From Methylorubrum sp. B1-46 (GTDB lineage Bacteria; Pseudomonadota; Alphaproteobacteria; Rhizobiales; Beijerinckiaceae): a DNA stretch of 64,000 nt. Location: assembly GCF_021117295.1 (NCBI RefSeq), contig NZ_CP088247.1, positions 2,929,001-2,993,000 on the forward strand. The letters run 5' to 3'. The notes below the pieces were generated by a model that worked only from the letters and a program-made list of their open reading frames with translations, searched no databases and was not told where the DNA came from. Shown one piece after another: positions 9,973 through 18,593 of this stretch. Both the position numbers and the translations under genes were made by a program. Every line of letters begins with the position of its first letter. Within the stretch, counting starts at the first letter, position 1.

Positions 9973-10863
9973 ATGAGCCCTCTCGCCAATCGCCGCTTCC
10001 TGAAGATGCACGGCGCCGGCAACGCCATCGTCGTGCTCGACCTGCGCGGCACACCGGTGCGCGTCACCCCGGCCGAGGCGCGGGCGATCGCCGCCGACGC
10101 ACATTCGCGCTTTGATCAGCTCATGGTCGTGCACGATCCCGTCACACCCGGCACCGATGCCTTCATGCGCATCTACAACACCGACGGCTCGGAATCGGGC
10201 GCCTGCGGCAACGGCACCCGCTGCGTCGGCTACGCGCTGCTCGACGATCCGGCCATGGCGCGGCCGGCCGAGAACGGTGCCCTGACACTGGAAACGAAGG
10301 CCGGGCTGATCGCGGTCAAGCGCGTCACCGAGCGCTCCTTCACCGTCGATATGGGCCAGCCGCGCCTGCGCTGGGACGAGATCCCGCTGGCCGAACCCTT
10401 CCCCGATACCCGCCGCATCGAGCTGCAGGTCGGGCCGATCGACGATCCGATCCTGCACTCGCCCGCCGCCGTCAGCATGGGCAACCCGCACGCGATCTTT
10501 TTCGTCGAGCGCGACCCCGACAGCTACGATCTCGGTCGCATCGGTCCGCTGCTCGAAGCGCACCCGATCTTCCCGGAGCGTGCCAACATTTCCATCGCCC
10601 AGGTGACCGGCCGCGACACGATCAAGCTCCGGGTGTGGGAGCGCGGCGCCGGGCTGACGCTTGCCTGCGGCACCGCGGCCTGCGCCACGGTGGTGGCGGC
10701 CGCGCGCCTGCGGATGATCGGCCGCGCCGCCCGCGTGGCGCTGCCGGGCGGCGAACTCTCGATCGAATGGCGCGCCGACGATCACGTGCTGATGACCGGG
10801 CCCGTTTTCCTCGAAGGGGAGGGCACCTTCGCGCCCGATCTCTTCGCCGGGCTCGACGGATGA
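9973..10863 (+). CDS. dapF: Diaminopimelate epimerase DapF
   Basis: DapF interconverts LL- and meso-diaminopimelate, supplying meso-DAP for peptidoglycan and lysine. The 296-aa protein has both halves of the pseudo-dimeric fold. The two catalytic cysteines are in [11 protein letters not shown] (first half) and [15 protein letters not shown] (second half). The start ATG at 9973 ([20 protein letters not shown]) fits the family, although the frame is open from 9868. Its stop overlaps the mtaB start by four bases (ATGA), so the two are translationally coupled, a pairing common in alphaproteobacteria. Confidence 0.96.
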   Translation: MSPLANRRFLKMHGAGNAIVVLDLRGTPVRVTPAEARAIAADAHSRFDQLMVVHDPVTPGTDAFMRIYNTDGSESGACGNGTRCVGYALLDDPAMARPAENGALTLETKAGLIAVKRVTERSFTVDMGQPRLRWDEIPLAEPFPDTRRIELQVGPIDDPILHSPAAVSMGNPHAIFFVERDPDSYDLGRIGPLLEAHPIFPERANISIAQVTGRDTIKLRVWERGAGLTLACGTAACATVVAAARLRMIGRAARVALPGGELSIEWRADDHVLMTGPVFLEGEGTFAPDLFAGLDG

Positions 10864-12092
10864 GCGTCGAGACGCTCACCTTCGGCTGCCGGCTCAACAC
10901 CGTCGAATCGGAGGTGATGCGCGGCCATGCCGAGGGCGGCGCCGAGGGGCGCGACCTCGTCGTGGTCAACACCTGCGCCGTCACGGCCGAGGCCGGGCGG
11001 CAGGCCCGCAAGGCGATCCGTCGCCTCGCCCGCGAGCGGCCGGGCGCCGAGATCGTCGTGACCGGCTGCGGCGCCGAGGTCGAGCGCGCGGATTACGCCG
11101 GGATGCCGGAGGTGTCGCGCCTCGTCGGCAACGCGGCGAAGCTACGGCCGGAAAGCTGGCGCGACGGCGCCGTGCCTCCACCTGAGGACATCATGGCGGT
11201 GCGTCGCGCCGAGCCGACGCGCATCGCTGCGATGAGCGGGCACACCCGCGCCTTCGTGCCGGTGCAGAACGGCTGCGACCATCGCTGTACCTTCTGCGTC
11301 ATTCCGTTCGGCCGCGGCAACTCGCGCTCGGTGCCGGTCGCCGAGGCGGTGGCGCAGGTGCGCCGCATCGTCGAGCATGGCGGCCGCGAGGTGGTGCTGA
11401 CCGGGGTCGATCTCACCGCCTATGGCCGCGATCTCGATCCGGATCTGAGCCTCGGGCGCCTCGTCCGCACGGTTCTTGCCGAGGTGCCGGATCTCCCCCG
11501 CCTGCGTCTCTCCTCGATCGATTCGGTGGAGGCCGATGCCGCCTTGATCGCGGCCTTTGCCGAGGAAGCGCGGCTGATGCCGCATGTCCACCTCTCGCTT
11601 CAGGCCGGCGACGACCTGATCCTCAAGCGGATGAAGCGGCGCCATACTCGCGCCGACGCGATCCGCCTCTGTAAGACCCTGCGCGCCCTACGTCCCGGCC
11701 TCGTCTTCGGCGCCGACCTGATCGCCGGATTCCCGACCGAGACCGAGGCGCAGTTCGCCCGTTCGCTCGATCTCGTGACGGAATGCGGGCTGACGCATCT
11801 CCACGTCTTTCCCTACTCGCCGCGCCCCGGCACGCCGGCTGCGCGGATGCCGGCGGTGGCCGGCGACGTGATCCGCGCGCGGGCTGCCCGTCTCCGAGAG
11901 GCGGGCGCAGTCGCGCTGGCCCGTCACCTCGATGCCGAAGTCGGCGCGCGCCATCGTGTTCTGACCGAGCGGGGTGGTACCGGGCGGACCGAGGCGTTCA
12001 CGCCGGTGCGCTTCCCGGAGGCGGTGCCGGCCGGAGAGATCCGCGACGTCCTCGTGACAGGACATGACGGGCAGGCGCTGCTCGCGGCGTGA
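10860..12092 (+). CDS. mtaB: tRNA (t6A37) methylthiotransferase MtaB
   Basis: MtaB is a radical-SAM enzyme that converts t6A37 to ms2t6A37 in ANN-decoding tRNAs. The 410-aa protein has the N-terminal UPF0004 cluster domain ([36 protein letters not shown]) and the radical-SAM CxxxCxxC in [17 protein letters not shown]. It continues with [10 protein letters not shown] and [16 protein letters not shown], which are typical of this family. The C-terminal TRAM-like region is short. The ATG at 10860 overlaps the dapF stop (ATGA). The opening FGCRLN, rather than TYGCQMN, places it with MtaB rather than MiaB. Confidence 0.93.
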   Translation: MSVETLTFGCRLNTVESEVMRGHAEGGAEGRDLVVVNTCAVTAEAGRQARKAIRRLARERPGAEIVVTGCGAEVERADYAGMPEVSRLVGNAAKLRPESWRDGAVPPPEDIMAVRRAEPTRIAAMSGHTRAFVPVQNGCDHRCTFCVIPFGRGNSRSVPVAEAVAQVRRIVEHGGREVVLTGVDLTAYGRDLDPDLSLGRLVRTVLAEVPDLPRLRLSSIDSVEADAALIAAFAEEARLMPHVHLSLQAGDDLILKRMKRRHTRADAIRLCKTLRALRPGLVFGADLIAGFPTETEAQFARSLDLVTECGLTHLHVFPYSPRPGTPAARMPAVAGDVIRARAARLREAGAVALARHLDAEVGARHRVLTERGGTGRTEAFTPVRFPEAVPAGEIRDVLVTGHDGQALLAA

Positions 12093-12138
12093 GAGAAGCC
12101 CGGCCATCCCTCTGCCGCGACGGAAAAAGTTTCGGTGA

Positions 12139-12849
12139 TCACGCCGCCAGCCCGCACGCCTCCAGACCCGCCCGCATATGCGCCGGCGCCGGCGCTTCCA
12201 CGGTGATCGCCTCGCGCTTCGGATAGAGCGGCAGGCTCAAGCCCCGCGCATGCAGCTGCAGCCCAGGCCCATCCCGCGGGGCATCCCCGTAGATCGCATC
12301 CCCGCGAATCGGCCAGCCCATCGCCGCGCAATGGACCCGGAGCTGGTGCGTGCGCCCGCTCACCGGCTTCAATTCGAGCCACGCCATCCCCTCAGTCCGC
12401 CCGAGCACCCGGTACAGCGTCAGCGACGGCGCCCCGGCCGGGTCGGTCTTCATCCACCAGCTGCGCGGATCGTCCGAGCGCTTGGCGAGCGGCAGGTCGA
12501 TGCGCCCCTCCGTCTCCGCGGGACCACCCTCGACCAGGGCCCAGTAGGTCTTGTCCACCTTGCTCTCGGCGAACAGGCGGTTCAAACGCGCGAGCGCCTT
12601 GGCGTGGCGGCCGAGCACGAGACAGCCCGACGTGTCGCGATCGAGCCGGTGCGCCGCCTCGGGCCGGCGCGGCAAGCCGAAGCGGAGGGCGTCGAGACGG
12701 TCGGTCAGGGTTGGCCCGCCCTTTGGGCCCGGATGCACCGGCAAACCCGCCGGCTTGTCGATGACGAGCATCAGGGCATCGCGGTAGAGCAGGGAAAGCC
12801 CTATTTCCGGTCCGACGGTGCGATCCGGCACTGAAACACGCGCGTTCAT
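12139..12849 (-). CDS. RluA-family RNA pseudouridine synthase
   Basis: This 236-aa enzyme belongs to the RluA class. The catalytic motif HRLDRDTSGCLVLGR contains the active-site Asp. KPAGLPVHPGP lies upstream, and the RTHQLRVHCAAMGWPIRGD motif follows the catalytic centre. There is no N-terminal S4 domain, so it is the short type, resembling RluA, TruC or YqcB rather than RluC/D. The substrate (rRNA or tRNA) cannot be fixed from sequence. It is convergent with mtaB and divergent from ftsY. Confidence 0.88.
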   Translation of the reverse strand: MNARVSVPDRTVGPEIGLSLLYRDALMLVIDKPAGLPVHPGPKGGPTLTDRLDALRFGLPRRPEAAHRLDRDTSGCLVLGRHAKALARLNRLFAESKVDKTYWALVEGGPAETEGRIDLPLAKRSDDPRSWWMKTDPAGAPSLTLYRVLGRTEGMAWLELKPVSGRTHQLRVHCAAMGWPIRGDAIYGDAPRDGPGLQLHARGLSLPLYPKREAITVEAPAPAHMRAGLEACGLAA

Positions 12850-12920
12850 GCCTCACGGGCTAAGATGCCGGATCGTCGCGGGCAAGACTGAGACAGGCAA
12901 GTTTCGAGCAAGGAACGGGG

Positions 12921-14432
12921 ATGAGCGACGACGAGAAGCCCGGCTGGTTCGGACGCCTGTTCGGGCGCAAGGGCACGCCCGAGACGAAGCCCGCCGAGTC
13001 TGTGCCCGCCGAGGCCGAGCTGGCTCAGGAGACGGCTCGGGAGCCGACCGACGAGCCGGTCACGCCGGATCCGCTGTCGCCGGCCTCCGAATCGGAGGGA
13101 TTGCCGGACTTCACGACAGCGGCAGACGACGTCTCTCACGTGCCGCCGCCCGCCAGCGAGCCGGCGCCGGACGATCCCGACAAGAATCGCATCCCGGATG
13201 AGGTGGAGGGGGCCGACCTCCAGCCGGAGCCGCAGCCGCCATCGGGAGAGGCGCCGCAGCCGGACGAGCCCGAGACAGAATCCGTGGCGGAGAACCCGGC
13301 GCCCATGGCCGCGCCGTCGGAGAAGCGGAACTGGTGGTCGCGCCTGACCGGCGATGACGCGGCGGAGGCCACCCCGGCGGCCCAACTGCCTACCGAAGGT
13401 CAGACGCCTGAAGAGGCCCAAACGCCCGCCGAAGCCGACATCCAGCCCGTCGATGCCGCCGCGGCGCTTGCCAGCGATGCGATCTCCAGCGCCGTCGAGG
13501 GTACGGAGAAGCGGGGCTGGTGGTCGCGGCTCACCGCCGGGATGCGCCGTACGTCGTCCGCGCTGTCGGACCGGGTGACGGGCTTGTTCACCAAGCGCAA
13601 GCTCGACGCGACCACCCTGGAGGATCTGGAGGACGCACTGATCCAGGCCGATTTCGGCGTGGAGACGGCGATGCGCATGTCGGAGGCGGTCGGTAAGGGC
13701 CGCTACGAGAAGGGCATCTCGCCGGACGAGGTGCGCGCGATCCTCGCCAGCGAGATCGAACGGGCGCTAGAGCCGGTGGCCAAGCCGATCGAGATCGACT
13801 CGGCCAAGAAGCCGTACGTGATCCTGACGGTCGGCGTGAACGGCGCCGGCAAGACGACGACGATCGGCAAGCTCTCGCTGAAGTTCAAGGCCGAGGGGCG
13901 CAGCGTGATGCTGGCGGCAGGCGACACGTTCCGCGCGGCGGCGATCGAGCAGCTCCGCGTCTGGGGCGATCGCACCGGAACGCCCGTCATCAGCCGCGAA
14001 CAGGGATCGGATGCGGCCGGGCTCGCCTTCGACGCCTTCAAGGAGGCGCGGGAAAACGGCACGGACGTGCTGCTCATCGACACCGCCGGCCGCCTGCAGA
14101 ACAAGGCCGGGCTGATGGCCGAGCTGGAAAAGATCGTCCGCGTCATTCGCAAGCTCGACCCGGAAGCGCCCCACGCCACCCTGCTGGTGCTCGACGCGAC
14201 CGTGGGCCAGAACGCGCTGAGCCAGGTCGAACTGTTCTCCCAGGCCGCACCGGTGTCGGGTTTAGTGATGACGAAGCTCGACGGAACCGCCCGAGGCGGT
14301 ATTCTGGTCGCACTCGCCGCGAAGTTCGGCCTGCCCGTGCATTTCATTGGGGTCGGCGAGGGTGTGGAGGATCTGGAGCCGTTCGCCGCGCGGGATTTCG
14401 CCCGGGCGATCACCGGTCTTCCCAAGGAGTAA
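12921..14432 (+). CDS. ftsY: Signal recognition particle receptor FtsY
   Basis: FtsY docks SRP-ribosome complexes at the inner membrane and hydrolyses GTP with Ffh. The 503-aa protein has an acidic Pro/Glu-rich N-terminal A region (1-195), the N domain (about 205-280) and the G domain with P-loop [37 protein letters not shown] and [10 protein letters not shown]. The A region carries three copies of one motif: [11 protein letters not shown] at residue 5, [11 protein letters not shown] at 134 and [11 protein letters not shown] at 196. The last is just before the N domain, where amphipathic membrane-targeting helices normally lie. The gene is followed after four bases by yciB, whose ribosome-binding site lies in the ftsY 3' end. 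Confidence 0.97.
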   Translation: MSDDEKPGWFGRLFGRKGTPETKPAESVPAEAELAQETAREPTDEPVTPDPLSPASESEGLPDFTTAADDVSHVPPPASEPAPDDPDKNRIPDEVEGADLQPEPQPPSGEAPQPDEPETESVAENPAPMAAPSEKRNWWSRLTGDDAAEATPAAQLPTEGQTPEEAQTPAEADIQPVDAAAALASDAISSAVEGTEKRGWWSRLTAGMRRTSSALSDRVTGLFTKRKLDATTLEDLEDALIQADFGVETAMRMSEAVGKGRYEKGISPDEVRAILASEIERALEPVAKPIEIDSAKKPYVILTVGVNGAGKTTTIGKLSLKFKAEGRSVMLAAGDTFRAAAIEQLRVWGDRTGTPVISREQGSDAAGLAFDAFKEARENGTDVLLIDTAGRLQNKAGLMAELEKIVRVIRKLDPEAPHATLLVLDATVGQNALSQVELFSQAAPVSGLVMTKLDGTARGGILVALAAKFGLPVHFIGVGEGVEDLEPFAARDFARAITGLPKE

Positions 14433-14436
14433 CCGA

Positions 14437-15096
14437 TTGCCCGCTGCCCCCTCCGAGCCGTGTGAGAACCTCAGCATGAAGGTCGAGAGCGTTCCGCCGC
14501 GCCGGCATCTGCCGCCGCTCCTCAAGCTGGCGCTGGAGGTGGGCCCGCTCGCGGTGTTCTTCTTCAGCAACGCCTATGCCGAGCGCTTCGGCGTCACCGC
14601 CGACAGCAAGCTGTTCGTGGCGACCGGCGTGTTCATCCTCGCCACGATGATCGCGCTCGGCGTGCATTTCGCGCTGTTGCGGCGGCTGCCGATCATGCCG
14701 CTCGTCTCCGGGGTCGTGGTTCTCGTGTTCGGCGGCCTGACGCTGGCGCTTCAGGACAAGACCTTCATCATGATGAAGCCGACCATCGTGAACACACTGT
14801 TCGGTCTCGTCCTGCTCGGCGGGCTCGCCTTCAACAAGTCGCTGCTGTCGGTGGTCCTCGACAGCATGTTCGCCTTGACGGACGAGGGCTGGCGTAAGCT
14901 CACCTTTCGCTGGGGCCTGTTCTTCCTCGCGCTCGCGGTCCTCAACGAGGTCGTCTGGCGCACGCAGACCGAGGATTTTTGGGTGAATTTCAAGGTGTTC
15001 GGCATCATGCCGATCACCATCGCCTTCGCGCTCGCGCAGACGCCGCTGCTGCTGCGCCACGAGCGCAAGGACGAGGCGGGGGCGAAGATCGGCTGA
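14437..15096 (+). CDS. yciB: Inner membrane septation protein YciB/IspZ family
   Basis: This about 219-aa polytopic membrane protein belongs to the YciB/IspZ (septation protein A) family, linked to cell envelope and septum formation. At least five hydrophobic segments are visible ([92 protein letters not shown]). Family motifs [10 protein letters not shown] and FNKSLL are present. I prefer the TTG at 14437, because AAGGAG (14424-14429) lies seven bases before it; the next candidate, ATG 14476, has no such site. It is probably cotranscribed with ftsY. Confidence 0.9.
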   Translation: MPAAPSEPCENLSMKVESVPPRRHLPPLLKLALEVGPLAVFFFSNAYAERFGVTADSKLFVATGVFILATMIALGVHFALLRRLPIMPLVSGVVVLVFGGLTLALQDKTFIMMKPTIVNTLFGLVLLGGLAFNKSLLSVVLDSMFALTDEGWRKLTFRWGLFFLALAVLNEVVWRTQTEDFWVNFKVFGIMPITIAFALAQTPLLLRHERKDEAGAKIG

Positions 15097-15102
15097 TCGA
15101 CC

Positions 15103-15208
15103 TTAGAGCATCGTCCCGAAAGGTGGCCGCCGACTTCCGGAAAAGGACGATGCCAAAGCAAGAGGTGAGAGCATCGTAGTGGATCCGATATCCAGCACGG
15201 TGCTCTAA
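15103..15208. repeat. 106-bp MITE-like palindromic element with inverted ends
   Basis: The element begins TTAGAGCA (15103-15110) and ends TGCTCTAA (15201-15208), a perfect 8-bp terminal inverted repeat. Inside is a large imperfect palindrome, GCATCGTCC ... GGACGATGC (15109 to about 15152), around a GGTGGCCGCC core. Its right end contains the crtC stop codon (CTA at 15205-15207 on the plus strand). A related partial copy lies at 34201-34252. I infer a non-autonomous or REP-like repeat; no coding capacity is evident. Confidence 0.65.
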
Positions 15209-16131
15209 TGGATCCGTCGCGGCATCCGGAACGGCAGCATCAGCCGCACCAGCGGATTGCGGAAGCGCGTGAGCGAGAGGCTCTCGTGCACCGGCTGCAC
15301 GGCCTCGCCGTCGAGCGTCGAGGCCAGGAGCGAGCGGGCGTAGAACGGCGTATCCTCGAAGGTGCGCAAGACCTGCGCCCGCGCATCGTCGCTGCGGGTT
15401 GTGCGCGGCATCCGCCATAGGCCGGTCGGCGGCAGACCGGCTGCGAGCGGCGGGCGCATCTCGCGGAGGGTACCGTCGGCATCGAAGCGCAGCGTCAGGT
15501 TCTGGCCGCTGCCGTCGGTCCGGCGCACGTCGTAGAGGATCGCCGAGCCGCGCTTGAGCGGCGCGCGGCACCACGTCCAGTCCGTGAAAGCATCTTCCAG
15601 CGCGCCATCGCCGTCATTCGTATCGTGGTAGCCGTTGCCGCGCCACGCGATCGCGGGCGCGGAAAACGCGGCCTCGACCTCGCAATCGGGCGCCATCGGC
15701 CACCAGCGGTGCAGGCCATGGGCGTCGAGGATGAAGGGCTGGGCGGTCAGTGCCCTCGGCCGCACCCGCACGGTGCCGCGCACCGCCTGCGGCAACGGCG
15801 CACCACGCTCATCGAGGCGGATGGTGAGCACGCTGCCATCCCAGTCGAGTGAGGACGGTCCCAGGCTGAAGCTTGCAGCACCGCGGGTGAGGGCGGCCGC
15901 GTTGCGCTCGGTCATGGCAAAGCGATTCGCCCGTTCGCCGTACAGCACGACGTTGACGGCGCAATGGGCGAACGGGTCGCGCTGCGCATCCCAGGCGTAG
16001 TAGGGCGAGAATACGCTGCCGATGAAGGCGATGATCGTGAGCCCCTGGCGCCCGTCCTCGCTCACCGCATCGACGTACCACCAGACATAGCCGCCCTGCG
16101 CGACCGCGCCGTCGAATCGAGGTCCGCGCAC
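15205..16131 (-). CDS. crtC: Carotenoid 1,2-hydratase CrtC (hydroxyneurosporene synthase)
   Basis: CrtC hydrates the C1,2 double bond of neurosporene or lycopene in spheroidene/spirilloxanthin synthesis. The about 308-aa sequence carries family motifs: GPRFDGAVAQGGYVWWYVDA, DGRQGLTIIAFIGSVFSPYY near the N-terminus, HCAVNVVLYG, then GLHRWWPMAP, YHDTNDGDGALEDAFTDWTW and FEDTPFYARSLL later. No ATG is available, so I place the start at the GTG at 16131 (MRGPRFDG); this overlaps the 3' end of crtD by 70 bases. Its stop lies within the right end of the 106-bp repeat. It follows crtD in the same minus-strand transcript, divergent from crtEF. Confidence 0.88.
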   Translation of the reverse strand: MRGPRFDGAVAQGGYVWWYVDAVSEDGRQGLTIIAFIGSVFSPYYAWDAQRDPFAHCAVNVVLYGERANRFAMTERNAAALTRGAASFSLGPSSLDWDGSVLTIRLDERGAPLPQAVRGTVRVRPRALTAQPFILDAHGLHRWWPMAPDCEVEAAFSAPAIAWRGNGYHDTNDGDGALEDAFTDWTWCRAPLKRGSAILYDVRRTDGSGQNLTLRFDADGTLREMRPPLAAGLPPTGLWRMPRTTRSDDARAQVLRTFEDTPFYARSLLASTLDGEAVQPVHESLSLTRFRNPLVRLMLPFRMPRRIH

Positions 16132-17597
16132 AGTGCCGCCGCCGCGAGCCGGCCCGATTGCGCCGCCATCGGGACCCCCGGCCCCGGATGCACGCTCCCC
16201 CCCGCGAGGTAGAGCCCCGGCACCCGCGTCCGCGCTCCCGGCCGCTTGAAGGTCGCCGTCCAGCCGTGCGAGGCCCGGCCGTAGAGCGCCCCCGCCGTCC
16301 CCGGAAACAGCCTCGCGAAGTCCTCCGGTGTCGTGATCCTCGCCGAGTGCGTCGGTTCGAGGGTCAGTCCGCAGGCCGAGAGCTTGCGAAGGATGTTCGT
16401 CTCGCATGCGGCGATCTCCCGAGAGGCAAGTGGGCGTTCCCCGCCATCGGCCGGGGCGTTGACGAGAAGCAGCAGGCGTTCCGGACCGTTCGGCGCCGAT
16501 CCGCCGTCGCTGTCCCGGTCCTGGGCGCAGACGTAGACGGTCGGGTCCGACGGCAGGCGGCGTCCGCGCAGGATTGTGTCGAACTCCGCCCGGTAATCGG
16601 CCGAGAAGAACACGCTGTGGTGGGCGAGGTCGAAGCCCCTTGCCTGCGCCGTCAGGCAGAAGGTCGCCGCCGAGAGCGAGCGTTCGCGCGGCGGAATGCG
16701 GTCGCCGACAACGGTCGCGTCGGGGCCGAGCAATCCGGTACCCAGCGCGGCCACGTCCGCATTGGCGATCACCGCGTCGGCATCGATGCGCTCGCCATCG
16801 GCCAGCTCGACCCCGGCGACGCGGCCGCCCTCGGTCAGGATGCGCGCCACCTGCGCGCCGGCGCGGATCGTGCCGCCCTGCCGCTCGACCAAGCTGGCGA
16901 CGGCGCCCGCGAGCCGGCTCAACCCGCCCTCGACGGTCCAGACGCCGGCCTGCTCGACATGGGCGACCAGCATCAGGGTGGCCGGCGCCTCGAACGGCGA
17001 GGCGCCGCAATAGGTGGCGTAGCGCCCGAAGAGCTGGCGCAGGCGCAGATCGCGAAAATACTCGCCGAGCGCCGCCCATAGGGTCGCGAAGGGCTGGATG
17101 CGCCAGAGGCTGCCGATTCCCGACAGGCCGACGCGCTGGGCGAGGTCGACGGGGCTCGGCCGGTCGGCGCGGATGAACGGCCCTTCCAGCGTCCGGTAGA
17201 CCTCCGAGGCGCGGGCGCAGAACCGGCGATAGCCGTCCGCCTCCCGCGCGCCCGCGAAGCTGCTGATGGCCTGGGCGGAGGCGTCGATATCGGCGAACAG
17301 ATCGAGTCGCTCGCGCCCGTTCCAGGCGTGACGGGCGAGCAAGGAGGCTGGCCGCAGCCCGATCTCCGCCCCGAGACTGGTGCCGGCCTCGGCGAAGAGT
17401 TCGTCGAAGACCCAGCGCATGGTGAAGACGGTCGGGCCCGCCTCGACGGGGATGCCGCCGACGGGGACGGACCGCATCTTGCCGCCGACGGAAGGTGCCC
17501 GCTCCAGCACCGTCACATCAAAACCCTTCGCGGCGAGGCTCGCTGCCGCAGCAAGCCCGCCGATCCCGGCGCCGATGACGATGATGCGCCTCTCCAT
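16062..17597 (-). CDS. crtD: 1-hydroxycarotenoid 3,4-desaturase CrtD
   Basis: CrtD is a flavoprotein of the phytoene-desaturase family that introduces the 3,4 double bond into hydroxylated carotenoids. The 511-aa protein opens with an FAD-binding dinucleotide fold (IIVIGAGIGGLAAAASLAAK, residues 4-23, then VTVLERAPSVGGKM). CrtI-type motifs follow (EAGPTVFTM) and the C-terminal FAD motif is GLYLAGGSVHPGPGVPMAAQ. The frame opens at 17654, but the ATG at 17597 begins directly before the FAD motif. Upstream is a 107-base divergent gap with crtE, containing a PpsR-type palindrome. It is adjacent to crtC, which completes the same pathway branch. Confidence 0.93.
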   Translation of the reverse strand: MERRIIVIGAGIGGLAAAASLAAKGFDVTVLERAPSVGGKMRSVPVGGIPVEAGPTVFTMRWVFDELFAEAGTSLGAEIGLRPASLLARHAWNGRERLDLFADIDASAQAISSFAGAREADGYRRFCARASEVYRTLEGPFIRADRPSPVDLAQRVGLSGIGSLWRIQPFATLWAALGEYFRDLRLRQLFGRYATYCGASPFEAPATLMLVAHVEQAGVWTVEGGLSRLAGAVASLVERQGGTIRAGAQVARILTEGGRVAGVELADGERIDADAVIANADVAALGTGLLGPDATVVGDRIPPRERSLSAATFCLTAQARGFDLAHHSVFFSADYRAEFDTILRGRRLPSDPTVYVCAQDRDSDGGSAPNGPERLLLLVNAPADGGERPLASREIAACETNILRKLSACGLTLEPTHSARITTPEDFARLFPGTAGALYGRASHGWTATFKRPGARTRVPGLYLAGGSVHPGPGVPMAAQSGRLAAAALCADLDSTARSRRAAMSGGTSMR

Positions 17598-17648
17598 CGA
17601 AGATGCTCGCTCCGACCCATGATCGGCGTTGATCCGATCCGCGATTAG

Positions 17649-17666
17649 TGTCAATCATAATTGACA
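17649..17666. promoter_or_regulatory. PpsR/CrtJ-type operator between crtD and crtE
   Basis: TGTCAATCATAATTGACA fits TGT-N12-ACA exactly and is largely palindromic. It lies 51 bases from the crtD start and 38 from the crtE start. A CATAAT -10-like hexamer is inside it. In purple bacteria PpsR/CrtJ binds this pattern to repress crt and bch genes under aerobic conditions; binding here is inferred. Confidence 0.75.
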
Positions 17667-17704
17667 CATGAGCAAGACAACATGAATTGACTCGGGAGGT
17701 CGCG

Positions 17705-18571
17705 ATGGATGTCGGTCGGCGGATCGAGGCGGTGCTCGACGTTGCGGTATCGCACGCGGAGGCGCCGGACGCCCCGCCGCTCCTCGCCGAGGCGATCCGC
17801 TACGCGGTGTTTCCCGGTGGCCACCGGATCCGTCCACGCCTCTGCCTGGCCGTCGCCCAGGCCTGCGGCGACGACGACCCCGCCGCCTCCGACGCCGCGG
17901 CGGCGGCGATCGAGCTGCTGCACTGCGCCTCCCTCGTCCACGATGACCTGCCCTGTTTCGACGACGCGCCGATGCGGCGCCAGAAGCCCTCGGTCCACGC
18001 CGCCTTCGGCGTGCCGCTCGCCGTTCTCACCGGCGATGCGCTGATCGTTGCGGCTTTCGAGACACTGGCGCGAGGGGGCGCCCGCTCGCCCGCCCGGCTC
18101 GCTTCCCTGGTCGGGCTCGTGGCCCGCGCCGTCGGCTCCCCATCGGGCATCGTCGCGGGGCAGGCCTGGGAATCCGAGCCGCATGTCGATCTGGTCGAGT
18201 ATCAGCAGGCCAAGACCGGCGCACTGTTCGCCGCCGCCACCGTCGCGGGCGCGGCGGCGGCGGGCGCGGCGCCCTTGCCCTGGCGGCTCCTCGGCGAGTG
18301 CCTCGGCGAGGCCTACCAAGTCGCCGATGACCTGCGCGACGTGGCCTGCCGACAGGAGGAGATCGGCAAGCCCGCCGGCCGCGACGCGACCCTCGGGCGC
18401 CCGAACGCCGCCGCCCTGCTGGGGATGAGCGGCGCCCTGGAGCGGCTCAGGCGGCTGACACGGGAGGCGATCGAGGTGATCCCAACCTGTCCCGGTCAGG
18501 CCTTGATGCGTGCCGAGATCGAGGCGCAGACGCGCCTGTTCCTGCCCGCTTCCCTGCGCGAAGCGGCTTGA
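17705..18571 (+). CDS. crtE: Geranylgeranyl diphosphate synthase CrtE
   Basis: CrtE condenses isopentenyl units to GGPP, the precursor for carotenoids and the bacteriochlorophyll side chain. The 288-aa protein has the two Asp-rich motifs of polyprenyl synthases: LVHDDLPCFDDAPMRR (first) and YQVADDLRDV (second), plus the N-terminal FPGGHRIRPRLCL. The ATG at 17705 follows GGGAGG with a five-base spacer; an upstream in-frame TTG at 17687 is less likely. It is the first gene of the rightward superoperon crtEF-bchCXYZ-puf. Confidence 0.93.
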   Translation: MDVGRRIEAVLDVAVSHAEAPDAPPLLAEAIRYAVFPGGHRIRPRLCLAVAQACGDDDPAASDAAAAAIELLHCASLVHDDLPCFDDAPMRRQKPSVHAAFGVPLAVLTGDALIVAAFETLARGGARSPARLASLVGLVARAVGSPSGIVAGQAWESEPHVDLVEYQQAKTGALFAAATVAGAAAAGAAPLPWRLLGECLGEAYQVADDLRDVACRQEEIGKPAGRDATLGRPNAAALLGMSGALERLRRLTREAIEVIPTCPGQALMRAEIEAQTRLFLPASLREAA

Positions 18572-18593
18572 GTCTGCCGTGCCGCCGGCCGTG

